The position numbers and the translations under genes are program-made. Below, piece after piece: positions 42,753 through 51,270 of a stretch of DNA of 64,000 nucleotides (positions are counted from its first letter, which is position 1; every line of letters starts with the position of its first letter). Source of the stretch: Streptomyces uncialis (GTDB taxonomy: Bacteria > Actinomycetota > Actinomycetes > Streptomycetales > Streptomycetaceae); assembly GCF_001905345.1 (NCBI RefSeq), contig NZ_LFBV01000010.1, positions 744,980 through 808,979 on the forward strand. The letters run 5' to 3'. Below the pieces are notes generated by a model. It was given only the letters and a program-made list of their open reading frames with translations, was not told where the DNA came from and did not search any database.

Positions 42753-43034
42753 TCACTTGCCCTTGGCGGCTTCCTTCAGCTTGGACCCGGCGGAGACCTT
42801 CACGCTGTAGCCGGCGGGGATGTTGATCGGCTCACCGGTCTGCGGGTTGCGGGCGGTGCGAGCGGCACGGTGGGTGCGCTCGAAGGTCAGGAAGCCGGGG
42901 ATGGTGACCTTCTCGTCGCCCTTGGCGACGATCTCGCCGACAGTCTCGGCGAACGCGGCCAGCACGGCGTCGGCGTCCTTGCGGGTCACCTCGGCGCGGT
43001 CGGCCAGCGCGGCCACCAGCTCACTGCGGTTCAT
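42753..43034 (-). CDS. hupA: HU-type nucleoid DNA-binding protein
   Basis: A 93-residue histone-like protein. MNRSELVAALADRAEVTRKDADAVLAAF forms the helical dimer body, and the beta-arm segment FLTFERTHRAARTARNPQTGEPINIPAGYSVKVSAGSKLKEAAK includes the GRNPQTGE-type signature and the Pro that intercalates DNA. It is the short HU form without the Lys/Ala-rich tail of the second Streptomyces HU (HupS). It compacts the chromosome and is usually abundant in vegetative growth. A GGGAG site lies 8 bases before the ATG. The symbol assumes synteny with S. coelicolor hupA. Confidence 0.95.
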   Translation of the reverse strand: MNRSELVAALADRAEVTRKDADAVLAAFAETVGEIVAKGDEKVTIPGFLTFERTHRAARTARNPQTGEPINIPAGYSVKVSAGSKLKEAAKGK

Positions 43035-43402
43035 GTTTGTACTCCCGTGTTCATCTTGCCGTTGAGGCGTGAGATCGAAGCCGATGCTGCCAGGGTCCTC
43101 GGTCGGGCCCCGGACCCGGGTCCGTAGCCAGACCCTCGCGCCCAGAGAGGCATCCTGCCCCCACCTGCGGCGGGAACGCCAATCCGGCACCCCTGGGAGT
43201 CACACGAAAAGCGCCACTGCCTCGAAATGGTGACGCTCCGTTCGCTCCCGGCAGCGGAACGCAGGGGGCTCCGGGTACGGGGGTACCCCCCTGGCTGCCC
43301 GCCACCCTAAGCGGGTGGTCCGTCCCGGTGATCGCCGACGCGCCGTCGGAAGGCCGGGCGTGGTGCCCGTCACAGGTGGCCTGGCGCGGCCCGCGCCCCT
43401 GG
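43035..43402. other. hup promoter region
   Basis: Upstream region of hup. The 43200-43240 part (around CACGAAAAGCGCCACTGCC) is the least GC-rich and the likeliest to hold its promoter. Positions 43268-43295 contain a short GGGGGTACCCCC-like inverted sequence. From about 43380 the sequence turns into the tandem repeat array. No other gene is seen. Confidence 0.4.
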
Positions 43403-43780
43403 GTACGCCCTCGTGGACGTACCTCGCCCGGTGCGGGTCGTTCGCGGGGCGCGGTTCCCCGCGTCCCTTGGTGCGTCCACCTGGGCGTGTTTGTTCCTGT
43501 GCCGTCGTTCGTGGGTGCGCAGTTCCCCGCGCCCCTTGGGGTACGCCCTCGTGGCCGACTTGTTCCCGTGCGGGGCGTTCGTGGGGCGCGGTTCCCCGCG
43601 CCCCTTGGTGCGTCCACCTGGGCGTGTTTGTTCCTGTGCCGTCGTTCGTGGGTGCGCAGTTCCCCGCGCCCCTTTGGGTACGCCCTCGTGGGCCGACTTG
43701 TTCCCGTGGGGGGCGTTCGTGGGGCGCGGTTCCCCGCGCCCCTTTGCTGCGTCCACCTGGGCCCGCTTGGTCCTGCGTGG
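43403..43780. repeat. Alternating A-B tandem repeat array
   Basis: Two related units of about 65-70 bases alternate. Unit A starts GTACGCCCTCGTGG (at 43403, 43541, 43678) and ends GGTTCCCCGCGCCCCTT. Unit B starts TGCGTCCACCTGGGC (at 43472, 43609, 43748), contains TGTTCCTGTGCCGTCGTTCG and ends GCAGTTCCCCGCGCCCC. The A-B dimer period is 137-139 bp, three dimers with the last cut short. The unit ends are the same termini that bound the dispersed compound elements elsewhere in the window. Confidence 0.85.
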
Positions 43781-43809
43781 CTGTACGGGGGCGTAGGGCC
43801 CCCGTACAG
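43781..43809 (-). terminator. Stem-loop terminator of the malic enzyme gene
   Basis: CTGTACGGGGGC pairs perfectly with GCCCCCGTACAG (12 bp, 5-base loop), starting 17 bases past the malic enzyme stop codon on the minus strand. Confidence 0.85.
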
Positions 43810-43825
43810 CCTGTGTCCGGTGGGG

Positions 43826-45256
43826 TCAGGCGTTGACGCCCGAGGCGGCGACCGCGGCGGCCTTCGCCGCCTCGCGGACCGCGCCCGCCACCGCTCCGGC
43901 GACCTTGTCGTTGAAGACGCTGGGCACGATGTAGTTCGCGTTCAGCTCGTCCTCGGTGACGACACCGGCGAGGGCCTGGGCCGCGGCCAGCATCATGTCG
44001 GTGTTGACGGTCCGGGACTGGGCGTCCAGCAGACCGCGGAAGACACCCGGGAAGACCAGCACGTTGTTGATCTGGTTGGGGAAGTCGGAGCGGCCGGTGG
44101 CGACGACCGCGGCGCTCTGACGGGCGATCGTGGGGTCGACCTCGGGGTCCGGGTTGGCCAGCGCGAAGACGATCGCGTCCTCGGTCATGGCGGCCACGTC
44201 CTCACCGCCGAGGACGTTCGGGGCGGAGACGCCGATGAAGACGTCGGCGCCGCGCACGGCCTCCTTGAGGGTGCCGGACAGGCCCTCCGGGTTGGTGTTG
44301 TCCGCGATCCAGCGCAGCGGCGAGTCGCCGGCGGCGTCGACGAGGTCCGCGCGGCCGGTGTGGACGACGCCGTGGATGTCGGCGACGACGGCGTTCTTGA
44401 CGCCCGCGGCCAGCAGCAGCTTCAGGATGGCCGTACCGGCTGCGCCCGCGCCGGACATCACGACGCGGACGTCACCGATGCCCTTGCCGACCACGCGCAG
44501 CGCGTTGGTCAGCGCGGCGAGGACGACGATGGCGGTGCCGTGCTGGTCGTCGTGGAAGACGGGGATGTCGAGGGCCTCACGCAGCCGGGCCTCGATCTCG
44601 AAGCAGCGGGGCGCGGAGATGTCCTCCAGGTTGATCCCCGCGAAGCCGGGCGCGATGGCCTTGACGATCTCGACGATCGCGTCGGTGTCCTGGGTGTCCA
44701 GGCACAGCGGCCAGGCGTCGATCCCGGCGAACCGCTTGAAGAGGGCCGCCTTGCCCTCCATCACGGGCAGCGCGGCCTTGGGGCCGATGTTGCCGAGGCC
44801 GAGGACCGCGGAGCCGTCGGTGACCACGGCCACCGAGTTGCGCTTGATGGTGAGGCGGCGGGCGTCCTCGGGGTTCTCGGCGATGGCCATGCAGACACGT
44901 GCCACTCCGGGCGTGTAGATCATGGAGAGATCGTCACGGTTGCGGATGGGGTGCTTGGACTGCATCTCGATCTTGCCGCCGAGGTGCATCAGGAACGTAC
45001 GGTCGGAGACCTTGCCGAGGACGACGCCCTCGATGGTGCGCAGCTTGCCGACGATCTCCTCGGCGTGCGCGGTGGAGGTCGCGGCGATCGTGACGTCGAT
45101 CCGCAGCTTCTCGTGGCCGGAGGCCGTGACGTCCAGGCCGGTCACCGAGCCGCCGGAGGACTCGACCGCGGTCGTGAGCTGCGATACCGCTGTTCCGCTG
45201 GCGGGCACCTCAAGGCGGACCGTCATCGAGTAGGAGACGCTGGGCGCCGTTGCCAT
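43826..45256 (-). CDS. Malic enzyme (NAD-dependent type) with N-terminal ACT-like domain
   Basis: A 476-residue enzyme that oxidatively decarboxylates malate to pyruvate. Residues 8-80 look like an ACT regulatory domain (SYSMTVRLEVPASGTAVSQLTTAVESSGG). The malic domain has the Tyr region MIYTPGVARVC, the Lys region NSVAVVTDGSAVLGLGNIGP, metal ligands in DIPVFHDDQHGTA, and the Rossmann motif SGAGAAGTAIL. ANPDPEVDP and SDFPNQINNVLVFPG are family blocks. In S. coelicolor the syntenic SCO2951 has been described as the NAD-dependent form; that assignment is recalled, not derived from the sequence. The ACT domain suggests allosteric control. Confidence 0.94.
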   Translation of the reverse strand: MATAPSVSYSMTVRLEVPASGTAVSQLTTAVESSGGSVTGLDVTASGHEKLRIDVTIAATSTAHAEEIVGKLRTIEGVVLGKVSDRTFLMHLGGKIEMQSKHPIRNRDDLSMIYTPGVARVCMAIAENPEDARRLTIKRNSVAVVTDGSAVLGLGNIGPKAALPVMEGKAALFKRFAGIDAWPLCLDTQDTDAIVEIVKAIAPGFAGINLEDISAPRCFEIEARLREALDIPVFHDDQHGTAIVVLAALTNALRVVGKGIGDVRVVMSGAGAAGTAILKLLLAAGVKNAVVADIHGVVHTGRADLVDAAGDSPLRWIADNTNPEGLSGTLKEAVRGADVFIGVSAPNVLGGEDVAAMTEDAIVFALANPDPEVDPTIARQSAAVVATGRSDFPNQINNVLVFPGVFRGLLDAQSRTVNTDMMLAAAQALAGVVTEDELNANYIVPSVFNDKVAGAVAGAVREAAKAAAVAASGVNA

Positions 45257-45475
45257 GACCGACTTCCTCTTCTTCCCTCTGTGTCGCGTGCACGCCTTCG
45301 TGCCACGTGCGCGCCGCCCGGCGGGGCCGGACAGCGCCTTCCGATGGTCGCACCTACCGCCGGGTACGTGTTAGCCGCCCCGGATTGCGAACGTTTTGTT
45401 CATCACACCCGCGCGCACCGGAACCCTTACGGCGGAAAAGTTTTTCCACCATACGAGATCGGCGGGGCAACGGGA

Positions 45476-45506
45476 AGAGGCCCGCGTCACAGGGACGCGG
45501 GCCTCT
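45476..45506 (-). terminator. Stem-loop terminator of the HelD-like helicase gene
   Basis: AGAGGCCCGCGTC pairs with GACGCGGGCCTCT (13 bp, loop of 5). It lies about 250 bases past the helicase stop codon. The rest of the 500-base gap between the helicase and malic enzyme genes is not coding; 45370-45460 is comparatively AT-rich (AACGTTTTGTTCATC, AAAAGTTTTTCC) and is the likely malic enzyme promoter region. Confidence 0.75.
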
Positions 45507-45761
45507 CCGGAACGTTTAGGTGACACCGACCCGCCATGCTCGCCTCGCGGCAAGTGGTCGCTCGAAGCGACGAAGGTTGGGCCCGGGGGCTTGGATCGGG
45601 CCGGTGTCACATCCAAGGTAACAAACGATCCCCGCAAGGCAATTCCCCCGGCACCATCGGGTTCCGTATCCGGCCGGATGGAGGGCATGCGCCACCCGCC
45701 GGACGGGGCGCGCGGCGGGGGCCCGGCGGTCTCGCCGGTCCCCCGCTCCCGGGCCGGGCCG

Positions 45762-48086
45762 TCAGTCCCGCAGCAGGTCGGGGACCCCGTCGGCGTCCGG
45801 TTCGTCACGCGGTCCGGAGACCACGGTGAGCTGCCGGGTCGCCCGGGTCAGCGCCACGTACAGCACCCGCAGTCCGGCGGGCGACTCGTCCGCGATCTCG
45901 GCCGGGGAGACCACCACCGTGGCGTCGTACTCCAGTCCCTTGGCCTCCAGGCTGCCGAGGGCGACCACCCGGTCCCCCAGCCCGGCGAGCCAGCGGGCGG
46001 CCTCCGCGCGGCGGTTCATCGCGACGACCACGCCGACCGTGCCGTCGACCTCACCCAGCAGCCGCTCCGCCTCCGCCCGTACGGTGCTCCCCCAGCCGTC
46101 CCCGGCGAGCGCCGCGTAGCGGGGAAGCAGCCCGGTGGAGCGCACGGCCGACGGGGAGGCGGCGCCCGGCATCGCCAGGGCGAGGACCTTCGCGGCCAGC
46201 TCGGCGATCTCGGCCGGGTTGCGGTAGTTCACGGTGAGCGTGAAGCGGCGCCGCGGGCGGGTGCCCAGCGCCTCGTCACGGGCCTCGGCCGCCTCGTCCG
46301 GGTCCGACCACGACGACTGCGCCGGGTCCCCGACGACCGTCCAGGTGGCGTGCCGCCCCCGGCGGCCGACCACCCGCCACTGCATGGGCGTGAGGTCCTG
46401 CGCCTCGTCGACGATGACGTGGGCGTACTCCACCCGTTCGGCCGCGAGCCGGTCCGCCCGCTCCCGGCGGCTCTCCTCGCGGACGGGCATCAGCTCCTCC
46501 AGTCCGGTGAGCTGGTCCAGCGGGTCCAGCTCACGCCGCTTGCGGGGCTTGGCCGGGGCGCCGAGGATCGCGTGCAGCTCGTCCAGCAGGGCCACGTCGT
46601 GGACGGAGAGCGCGTCGCGCTTGAGCGAACGGGCCACCCGGCGCACCTCACCGCCCGCGAGCACCCGGCGCGACCAGCGGGCGAGGCGCCGCTCGTCACC
46701 CATCGCGGCGAGCACCCGGCGCGGGGTCAGCTCCGGCCACCAGGCGTCGAGGAAGTGCAGGAACGAGTCCTCGGTGGTGACGTCCTCGTCGAAGGAGGAC
46801 CGCAGTTCCGCGGACAGCTGCGGATCGGAGTGCCGGGACCCGGAGCCCGACAGCTCCCACAGGGCGTCCAGCAGCAGTCTGCGGGCTCTCGGGCGCAGCA
46901 GGTTCACCGGGGCGGTGCCGCTGAGGGCCACCTCGCGGATACGGGCCAGCCGGTCGGCGTCCAGTTCGATCCGGCGGCCGTGGACGACGACCCGCAGCCG
47001 GTTCGTGGCCTCGGGCGGGACGCCCTCGGGGCGCTGGTCCAGGGCGCCGCGCGCGGCCTTGCGCAGCACCGGCAGCATCCGCGACGAGCCCTTGACCCGG
47101 GCGGTCGCCGGGGTGTCGTACACGGTGGCCTCGGCGCCGTCGACCAGCGAGCCGAGGGCCCGGATGGCGACCTGGCCCTCCTCGCCGAGCGAGGGCAGCA
47201 CGCCCTCCGTGTACGCGACGAGCAGCGGGGTCGGGGAGATGATCAGGATGCCGCCGGAGTAGCGGCGCCGGTCCTGGTAGAGCAGATACGCGGCGCGGTG
47301 CAGGGCGACGGCGGTCTTGCCGGTGCCGGGGCCGCCCTCGACCAGGGTGACGGAGGCGGCGGGCGCGCGGATGACGAGGTCCTGCTCGGCCTGGATGGAC
47401 GCGACGATGTCCCGCATGGTGTGGCTGCGGGCCTGGCCGAGCGCGGCCATCAGGGCGCCGTCGCCGATGACGGGCAGTTCCTCGCCGCCCAGGCGCGCGG
47501 TCAGCTCGGGACGCATCAGGTCGTCCTCGACACCGAGCACCCGGCGGCCCTTGGAGCGGATCACCCGGCGGCGCACCACCCGTCCCGGGTCGACGGGCGT
47601 GGAGCGGTAGAACGGCGCGGCGGCGGGCGCCCGCCAGTCGATGACCAGCGGCGCGTAGTCCGTGTCGAGGACACCGATCCGGCCGATGTGCAGGGTCTCC
47701 GCGATGTCCGCGAGCTTGCGGTCCGGGTCCTGCGGGTCGGTACGGACCGCCCCGTCGGCGGGCTCGACGGAGGTGTAGGCCCCGTCCGGGCCCTTCTCGC
47801 CGTCCTTGCCCGGGAGCAGGTCGATCCGTCCGAAGAGGAAGTCCTCGAACTCGTTGTTGAGCCGGTTGAGATGGATACCGGCGCGGAAGACCTGGGCGTC
47901 CCGTTCGGCGAGCGCGCCGGGGGTGCCGACCTGGCCCCGCTGGGCCGCGTCGCGCATCAGGAACTCGGCGTCCTGGATCTTCTCCTCAAGGCGTCGGTAG
48001 ACCTGGTCGAGATGGCTCTGTTCGACACCGATCTCGCGTGCGCGGACCGATTCGAGAGCGGCGTGCGCGGCTTGCTGAGCGGCCAC
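45762..48086 (-). CDS. HelD/HelR-like UvrD-type helicase, probable RNA polymerase-associated ATPase
   Basis: A 774-residue superfamily 1 ATPase. It begins with a helical, coiled-coil-like region (AHAALESVRAREIGVEQSHLDQVYRRLEEKIQDAEF), then Walker A GGPGTGKTAVALHR, motif II VIVDEAQDLTPMQW, motif III VGDPAQSSW and the C-terminal UvrD motifs LGSLEAKGLEYDATVVV and RVLYVALTRATRQL. The coiled-coil N-terminus joined to a UvrD core fits actinobacterial HelD/HelR, which removes stalled RNA polymerase from DNA and in some species protects against rifamycin. I saw no rifamycin-associated promoter element upstream, so stress-inducible HelR is not supported. The GTG start has AAGGGGG just upstream. Confidence 0.88.
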   Translation of the reverse strand: MAAQQAAHAALESVRAREIGVEQSHLDQVYRRLEEKIQDAEFLMRDAAQRGQVGTPGALAERDAQVFRAGIHLNRLNNEFEDFLFGRIDLLPGKDGEKGPDGAYTSVEPADGAVRTDPQDPDRKLADIAETLHIGRIGVLDTDYAPLVIDWRAPAAAPFYRSTPVDPGRVVRRRVIRSKGRRVLGVEDDLMRPELTARLGGEELPVIGDGALMAALGQARSHTMRDIVASIQAEQDLVIRAPAASVTLVEGGPGTGKTAVALHRAAYLLYQDRRRYSGGILIISPTPLLVAYTEGVLPSLGEEGQVAIRALGSLVDGAEATVYDTPATARVKGSSRMLPVLRKAARGALDQRPEGVPPEATNRLRVVVHGRRIELDADRLARIREVALSGTAPVNLLRPRARRLLLDALWELSGSGSRHSDPQLSAELRSSFDEDVTTEDSFLHFLDAWWPELTPRRVLAAMGDERRLARWSRRVLAGGEVRRVARSLKRDALSVHDVALLDELHAILGAPAKPRKRRELDPLDQLTGLEELMPVREESRRERADRLAAERVEYAHVIVDEAQDLTPMQWRVVGRRGRHATWTVVGDPAQSSWSDPDEAAEARDEALGTRPRRRFTLTVNYRNPAEIAELAAKVLALAMPGAASPSAVRSTGLLPRYAALAGDGWGSTVRAEAERLLGEVDGTVGVVVAMNRRAEAARWLAGLGDRVVALGSLEAKGLEYDATVVVSPAEIADESPAGLRVLYVALTRATRQLTVVSGPRDEPDADGVPDLLRD

Positions 48087-48449
48087 CAGGCCCCCTTCTG
48101 ACGTGCATGACAGCCGTCCACCGTACGCGACGGGAGCCCGGGGGCGCCACGCGTGGGGTCCACCGGACGGCGGGTCGGCCCACACGGAACATGATCCCTG
48201 GCCCGGCGGGGGCACTCCGGACCGGGGTCACCGGTGGCGCGGCGGCCGGGTCCGGCGGGCCGGGAGAAGGTCACGGCCGGGGCAGGTGGGGCGGGTGTGG
48301 CGCCCCGGGACCGCGGCGGACAAGGGGCCCCGCACGACAAGACGCCCGGACGGGACCCCGTGGAGCGGGCTGCGGGGCGTACGGGCGTGCGGGGCGCTGA
48401 GCGCTGGGCCGGGCGAGGGAACCCGGCCGTCGTGATGCGGCGGTGCGGG
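48087..48449. other. Gap between the HelD-like gene and rsuA
   Basis: About 360 bases of GC-rich sequence. All frames are poor in coding signal, and no stem-loop stronger than average for the base composition was found. It should contain the helicase promoter and the 3' end of the sigU-rsuA transcript. Confidence 0.4.
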
Positions 48450-49235
48450 TCAGGCTCTGACCCGCACCAGTTGCCGTCCGTCCAGGGTGCGGACCTCGAA
48501 GTGGTCGATGTCGTCACGGGAGAGTGCCGCGCCGCCGTGCACATACAGCGGCTTACGGGCCTCCACGCGCGTGGCCCCGGGGATGCCGTATCCCCAGGCC
48601 GGCACCGACCAGGTGGTGACCGTCTCGCGTTCGCCGTTCTTGCCCACGGCGATCAGGCTGCACTTCTCGGGGCCCTTGAGGTTCTTCAGCTCCAGCACGG
48701 TGTGGGTGCCCCACGCCTTCCTCTCCAGCCCGACGGTGGCGGTGATCCTCGTACCGGTGTCGGTCGCCTCGATCTTCTCCTCCATATGGTGGAAGAAGGC
48801 GTCCTCGGCCGGGCTGGTGGGATGGGCCGCCACCTCCTTGCCGCCGCTGTCGTCGCCCCGGCCCAGCGAGACGACCGCCACGGGACCGCCGATGATCAGC
48901 ACCGCGGCGGCGGCCACCAGGGAGAGACTGCGGCGGCGGCTCAGCGCCCGCTGGGACGTGACCTCGTCCACGAGCCGGTCGGCGAGCCGGGGGCTCGGGC
49001 GGGCGGTCAGATGCCGGGCGATGTCCGGGGTGCCGATCTGCATGCCCGGCGCGCCCGGCAGATCAGCGAGTGCGGCCAGCATGGGTTCCATGCCGGCCAG
49101 TTCCTCCAGTTCCCTGGTGCACCAGTCGCAGCCCGCGAGATGGTTCTCGAAGGCGGTCGCCTCGCGGTCGTCCAGGATTCCGAGGGCGTAGGCGCCCACC
49201 GTCTCGTGGACGTCATTCGCCTCGTTCGGTGTCAT
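48450..49235 (-). CDS. rsuA: Anti-sigma factor of the SigU system (RsuA-like), zinc-binding, single-pass membrane
   Basis: A 261-residue protein. The N-terminal zinc-binding anti-sigma domain shows His32-x3-Cys36-x2-Cys39 in NHLAGCDWCTRELEEL. One membrane helix lies at about residues 108-130 (SLSLVAAAAVLIIGGPVAVVSLG), and an extracytoplasmic C-terminal domain follows, with VLELKNLKGPEKCSLIAVGKNGERETVTTW (an anti-sigma-K-like beta domain). It should bind and silence the sigma factor encoded upstream. Its ATG overlaps the sigU stop as ATGA, the normal pattern for a cotranslated pair. Symbol by synteny with S. coelicolor SCO2953. Confidence 0.88.
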   Translation of the reverse strand: MTPNEANDVHETVGAYALGILDDREATAFENHLAGCDWCTRELEELAGMEPMLAALADLPGAPGMQIGTPDIARHLTARPSPRLADRLVDEVTSQRALSRRRSLSLVAAAAVLIIGGPVAVVSLGRGDDSGGKEVAAHPTSPAEDAFFHHMEEKIEATDTGTRITATVGLERKAWGTHTVLELKNLKGPEKCSLIAVGKNGERETVTTWSVPAWGYGIPGATRVEARKPLYVHGGAALSRDDIDHFEVRTLDGRQLVRVRA

Positions 49236-49810
49236 GCCGTCACCCCCCGCTCCTCCAGCGCCAGCTTCATCGAGCGAAGGGCGTAGAACACCCGTGACCG
49301 CACCGTACCGCTGGGTATGCCGAGTGTCTCGGCCGCCTCGTTGACCGTACGGCCCTTGAAGTACGTCTCGACAAGGACCTCCCGGTGGGCCGGCGTCAGG
49401 TCGTCGAGGGCGTCCGAAAGTGTCATCAGCCACAGCGCCTTGTCGATCTCGTCCTCCGCGGGGATGACCTCCAGAGGTGACGGTTCGACCTCCTGCGGCC
49501 GGGCCTGCCGGCTGCGGTGGCCGTCGATCACGATACGGCGGGCGACCGTCACCAGCCAGGGCCGTACCGAACCCGTGGCCCTGCCCAGCTGACCGGCGTT
49601 CTTCCAGGCCCGGATCAGGGTCTCCTGCACCACGTCCTCGGCCCGCTGCCGGTCCCCCGCGACCAGACGCAGCACGTACGCGAGCAGCGGTCCGGCGTGC
49701 TCGTGGTACAGCGCGCGCATCAGCTCCTCGTCCGGCTCGGACTTGGGCTGGACCATACGATGTCGGGCCCTTGGCGGGCGTTCATCGGCCACGGCGGAAT
49801 CCTTGCGCAC
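49232..49810 (-). CDS. sigU: ECF RNA polymerase sigma factor, SigU-like
   Basis: A 192-residue extracytoplasmic-function sigma factor. Region 2 (about residues 30-100) has LLAYVLRLVAGDRQRAEDVVQETLIRAWKNAG and VRPWLVTVARRIVIDGHR. Region 4 (about residues 130-185) has LDDLTPAHREVLVETYFKGRTVNEAAETLGIPSGTVRSRVFYALRSMKLAL, the -35-binding helix-turn-helix. It directs RNA polymerase to a cell-envelope or differentiation regulon when the adjacent anti-sigma factor releases it. In S. coelicolor, overactive SigU blocks aerial growth (recalled). The GTG start at 49810 was chosen; MVQPKSE at 49756 is the alternative. Symbol by synteny with SCO2954. Confidence 0.88.
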   Translation of the reverse strand: MRKDSAVADERPPRARHRMVQPKSEPDEELMRALYHEHAGPLLAYVLRLVAGDRQRAEDVVQETLIRAWKNAGQLGRATGSVRPWLVTVARRIVIDGHRSRQARPQEVEPSPLEVIPAEDEIDKALWLMTLSDALDDLTPAHREVLVETYFKGRTVNEAAETLGIPSGTVRSRVFYALRSMKLALEERGVTA

Positions 49811-49871
49811 GCCAACCTCCGGTGTCCCCGATTCGACCGGGCAGGCCCGGCCCCTCGCTGTCGCCTGGGGA

Positions 49872-49896
49872 TACGCGTGACGCGCGTCAACTGTTC
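49872..49896 (-). promoter_or_regulatory. Possible ECF-type promoter of sigU
   Basis: Read on the minus strand, GAAC (49896-49893) is followed 17 bases later by CGTA (49875-49872), about 60 bases before the sigU start. GAAC/CGT-type elements are used by many ECF sigma factors, and autoregulation is common for them. The match is short and untested. Confidence 0.35.
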
Positions 49897-49989
49897 AGCG
49901 GGGCCGCTAAGTGGGCATGAATTACCGGTAGTTGCGTCGCAAAGACGCCCCCCGTAAGCCGACGGACCACCGAATGTCCCCTTATACCC

Positions 49990-50614
49990 GACGGGCCGCC
50001 TTCGCTTGCGCTTTTGAGGTCTGTCCGGCTGGACGTACTTGTCCCTGTGCGGGCCGCCTTCGCTTGCGCTTTTGAGGTCTGTCCGGGTGGACGCACTTGT
50101 CCCTGTGCCGTCGCTCGTGGGGTGCGCAGTTCCCCGCGCCCCTGGGTACTCGGTGCTGGGCGCGCTTGTTCCTGTGCTGTCGCTCGTCGTTTTCGCGCAG
50201 TTCCCCGCGCCCCTTTGGGGGCGCCCAACTGGGGCTGTTCTCCGTCTGCGGGGACGGGGTTGAACCATCCTCCTCGTGCAGTCGCTCGGCTACCGGAGGG
50301 GGTGGGCGGGAATCTCTGCTCGCAGACTCCGATGCTCTTCAGTCGGGTCACCGGACGACTTACCGAGCGTGTCGGATCGAGGACGGAGAATCCCGACCGG
50401 CACCGACCCGAAGAACCGGCCGGGTGCGCCCCAAAGGGGCGCGGGGAACTGCGCACCCCACGAGCGACGGCACAGGAAACAAGCGCGTCCACCCGGACAG
50501 ACCTGGGAAGCGCAAGCGAAGGCGACCCGCGGGGAACTGCGCGAAACCACCGAGCGAGGGCACAGGAACGGAGTACGTCCCGCCGGACAGACCTCGAAGG
50601 CGTGAGCGAAAGCG
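49990..50614. repeat. Compound inverted-repeat element, copy 2, with flanking solo units
   Basis: The complete element spans 50195-50454 and is inverted relative to copy 1: the termini GCGCAGTTCCCCGCGCCCC and the reverse complement bound a core containing the complement of ACTGAAGAGCATCGGAGTCT and of GATTCTCCGTCCTCGATCC. The copy-specific segment is about 50344-50364. On the left are at least two extra outer units with CTTCGCTTGCGCTTTTGAGGT (around 50000 and 50058); on the right are two inverted ones (around 50510 and 50600). The array fills the space between sigU and the CGNR gene. No protein is supported within it. Confidence 0.85.
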
Positions 50615-51178
50615 TCACCGGGTACGGCGCCGGTGGCGGGCGACCCGCTCGCGGTTGCCGCAGACCTCGCTGGAGCACCACCGCCGCCGCCCACCCCGGG
50701 ACGTGTCCAGGTAGATCCGCGGACAGCGGCCCCCCGCACACTGCCGCAGCCGCCCCCGCGCGACCGGGTCCGTGAGCAGATCGACGGCGTCCCGCGCGAC
50801 CGCCGAGAGCAGGGCGTCCCGCTCGGGCGCCACGTCCAGCGCCCGCGCCAGACTCCCGTCGGACGCGCGCACGGCCCGGGGAGCGGGCGGCGCCGGACGG
50901 GCCACCGCGTTGACCCGGTCGAGCGCGGCGGGCACCGGCCGCCCCGCCAGTTCCCCCCGGACGAGCACGGCGAGCTGCCCGCGCAGATCACGGAACGCGA
51001 TCAGCCACCGGCGGTCCGCGGCGTCCAGCGGCGTCCCGTCCGGGACCAGCCCCGCGGCGACGCACCAGACCCGCAGCGAGTCGACCGTGCCGAGCAGGTC
51101 CCGGGGATGCGCGGTCCCCAGCAGGTCCAGGCAGACGCGGCCCGGGGCGAAGCGGGTGTCGTCCGCGTGCGGGGCCAT
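50615..51178 (-). CDS. CGNR zinc-finger protein with ABATE-type N-terminal domain
   Basis: A 187-residue protein. The N-terminal part (about 1-120) has the ABATE-like helical domain starting APGRVCLDLLGTAHP. The C-terminal CGNR finger has four metal-binding Cys: CAGGRCPRIYLDTSRGG-type first pair, then WCSSEVCGNRERVARHRRR. Such proteins are presumed DNA-binding regulators in actinobacteria; no target is known. The tail is strongly basic. The ATG is followed by MAPHADDTRF. The gene is isolated, with a repeat array at its 3' end and the glycan operon upstream. Confidence 0.88.
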   Translation of the reverse strand: MAPHADDTRFAPGRVCLDLLGTAHPRDLLGTVDSLRVWCVAAGLVPDGTPLDAADRRWLIAFRDLRGQLAVLVRGELAGRPVPAALDRVNAVARPAPPAPRAVRASDGSLARALDVAPERDALLSAVARDAVDLLTDPVARGRLRQCAGGRCPRIYLDTSRGGRRRWCSSEVCGNRERVARHRRRTR

Positions 51179-51270
51179 GGGTGTCGCCGCCTCTCACGGT
51201 GCCGTGGGTGTGCGGTGGTCCTACAGTGCCTGTCGCACGGCCGACACGGAACCCCCCGTCGGGACGGACG

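Noticed and set aside
43403..43780. CRISPR-like array
   Set aside because: The repeated units are 65-70 bases and alternate between two types. There are no short repeats with unique spacers and no cas genes in the window.
45371..45808. A 145-residue minus-strand frame between the helicase and malic enzyme genes
   Set aside because: It overlaps the helicase 3' end and a clear terminator stem, has no ribosome-binding site and no recognisable domain.
45396..48101. Plus-strand frame of about 900 residues opposite the HelD-like gene
   Set aside because: It carries no domain and has composition typical of GC-rich antisense frames. The minus strand has all helicase motifs.
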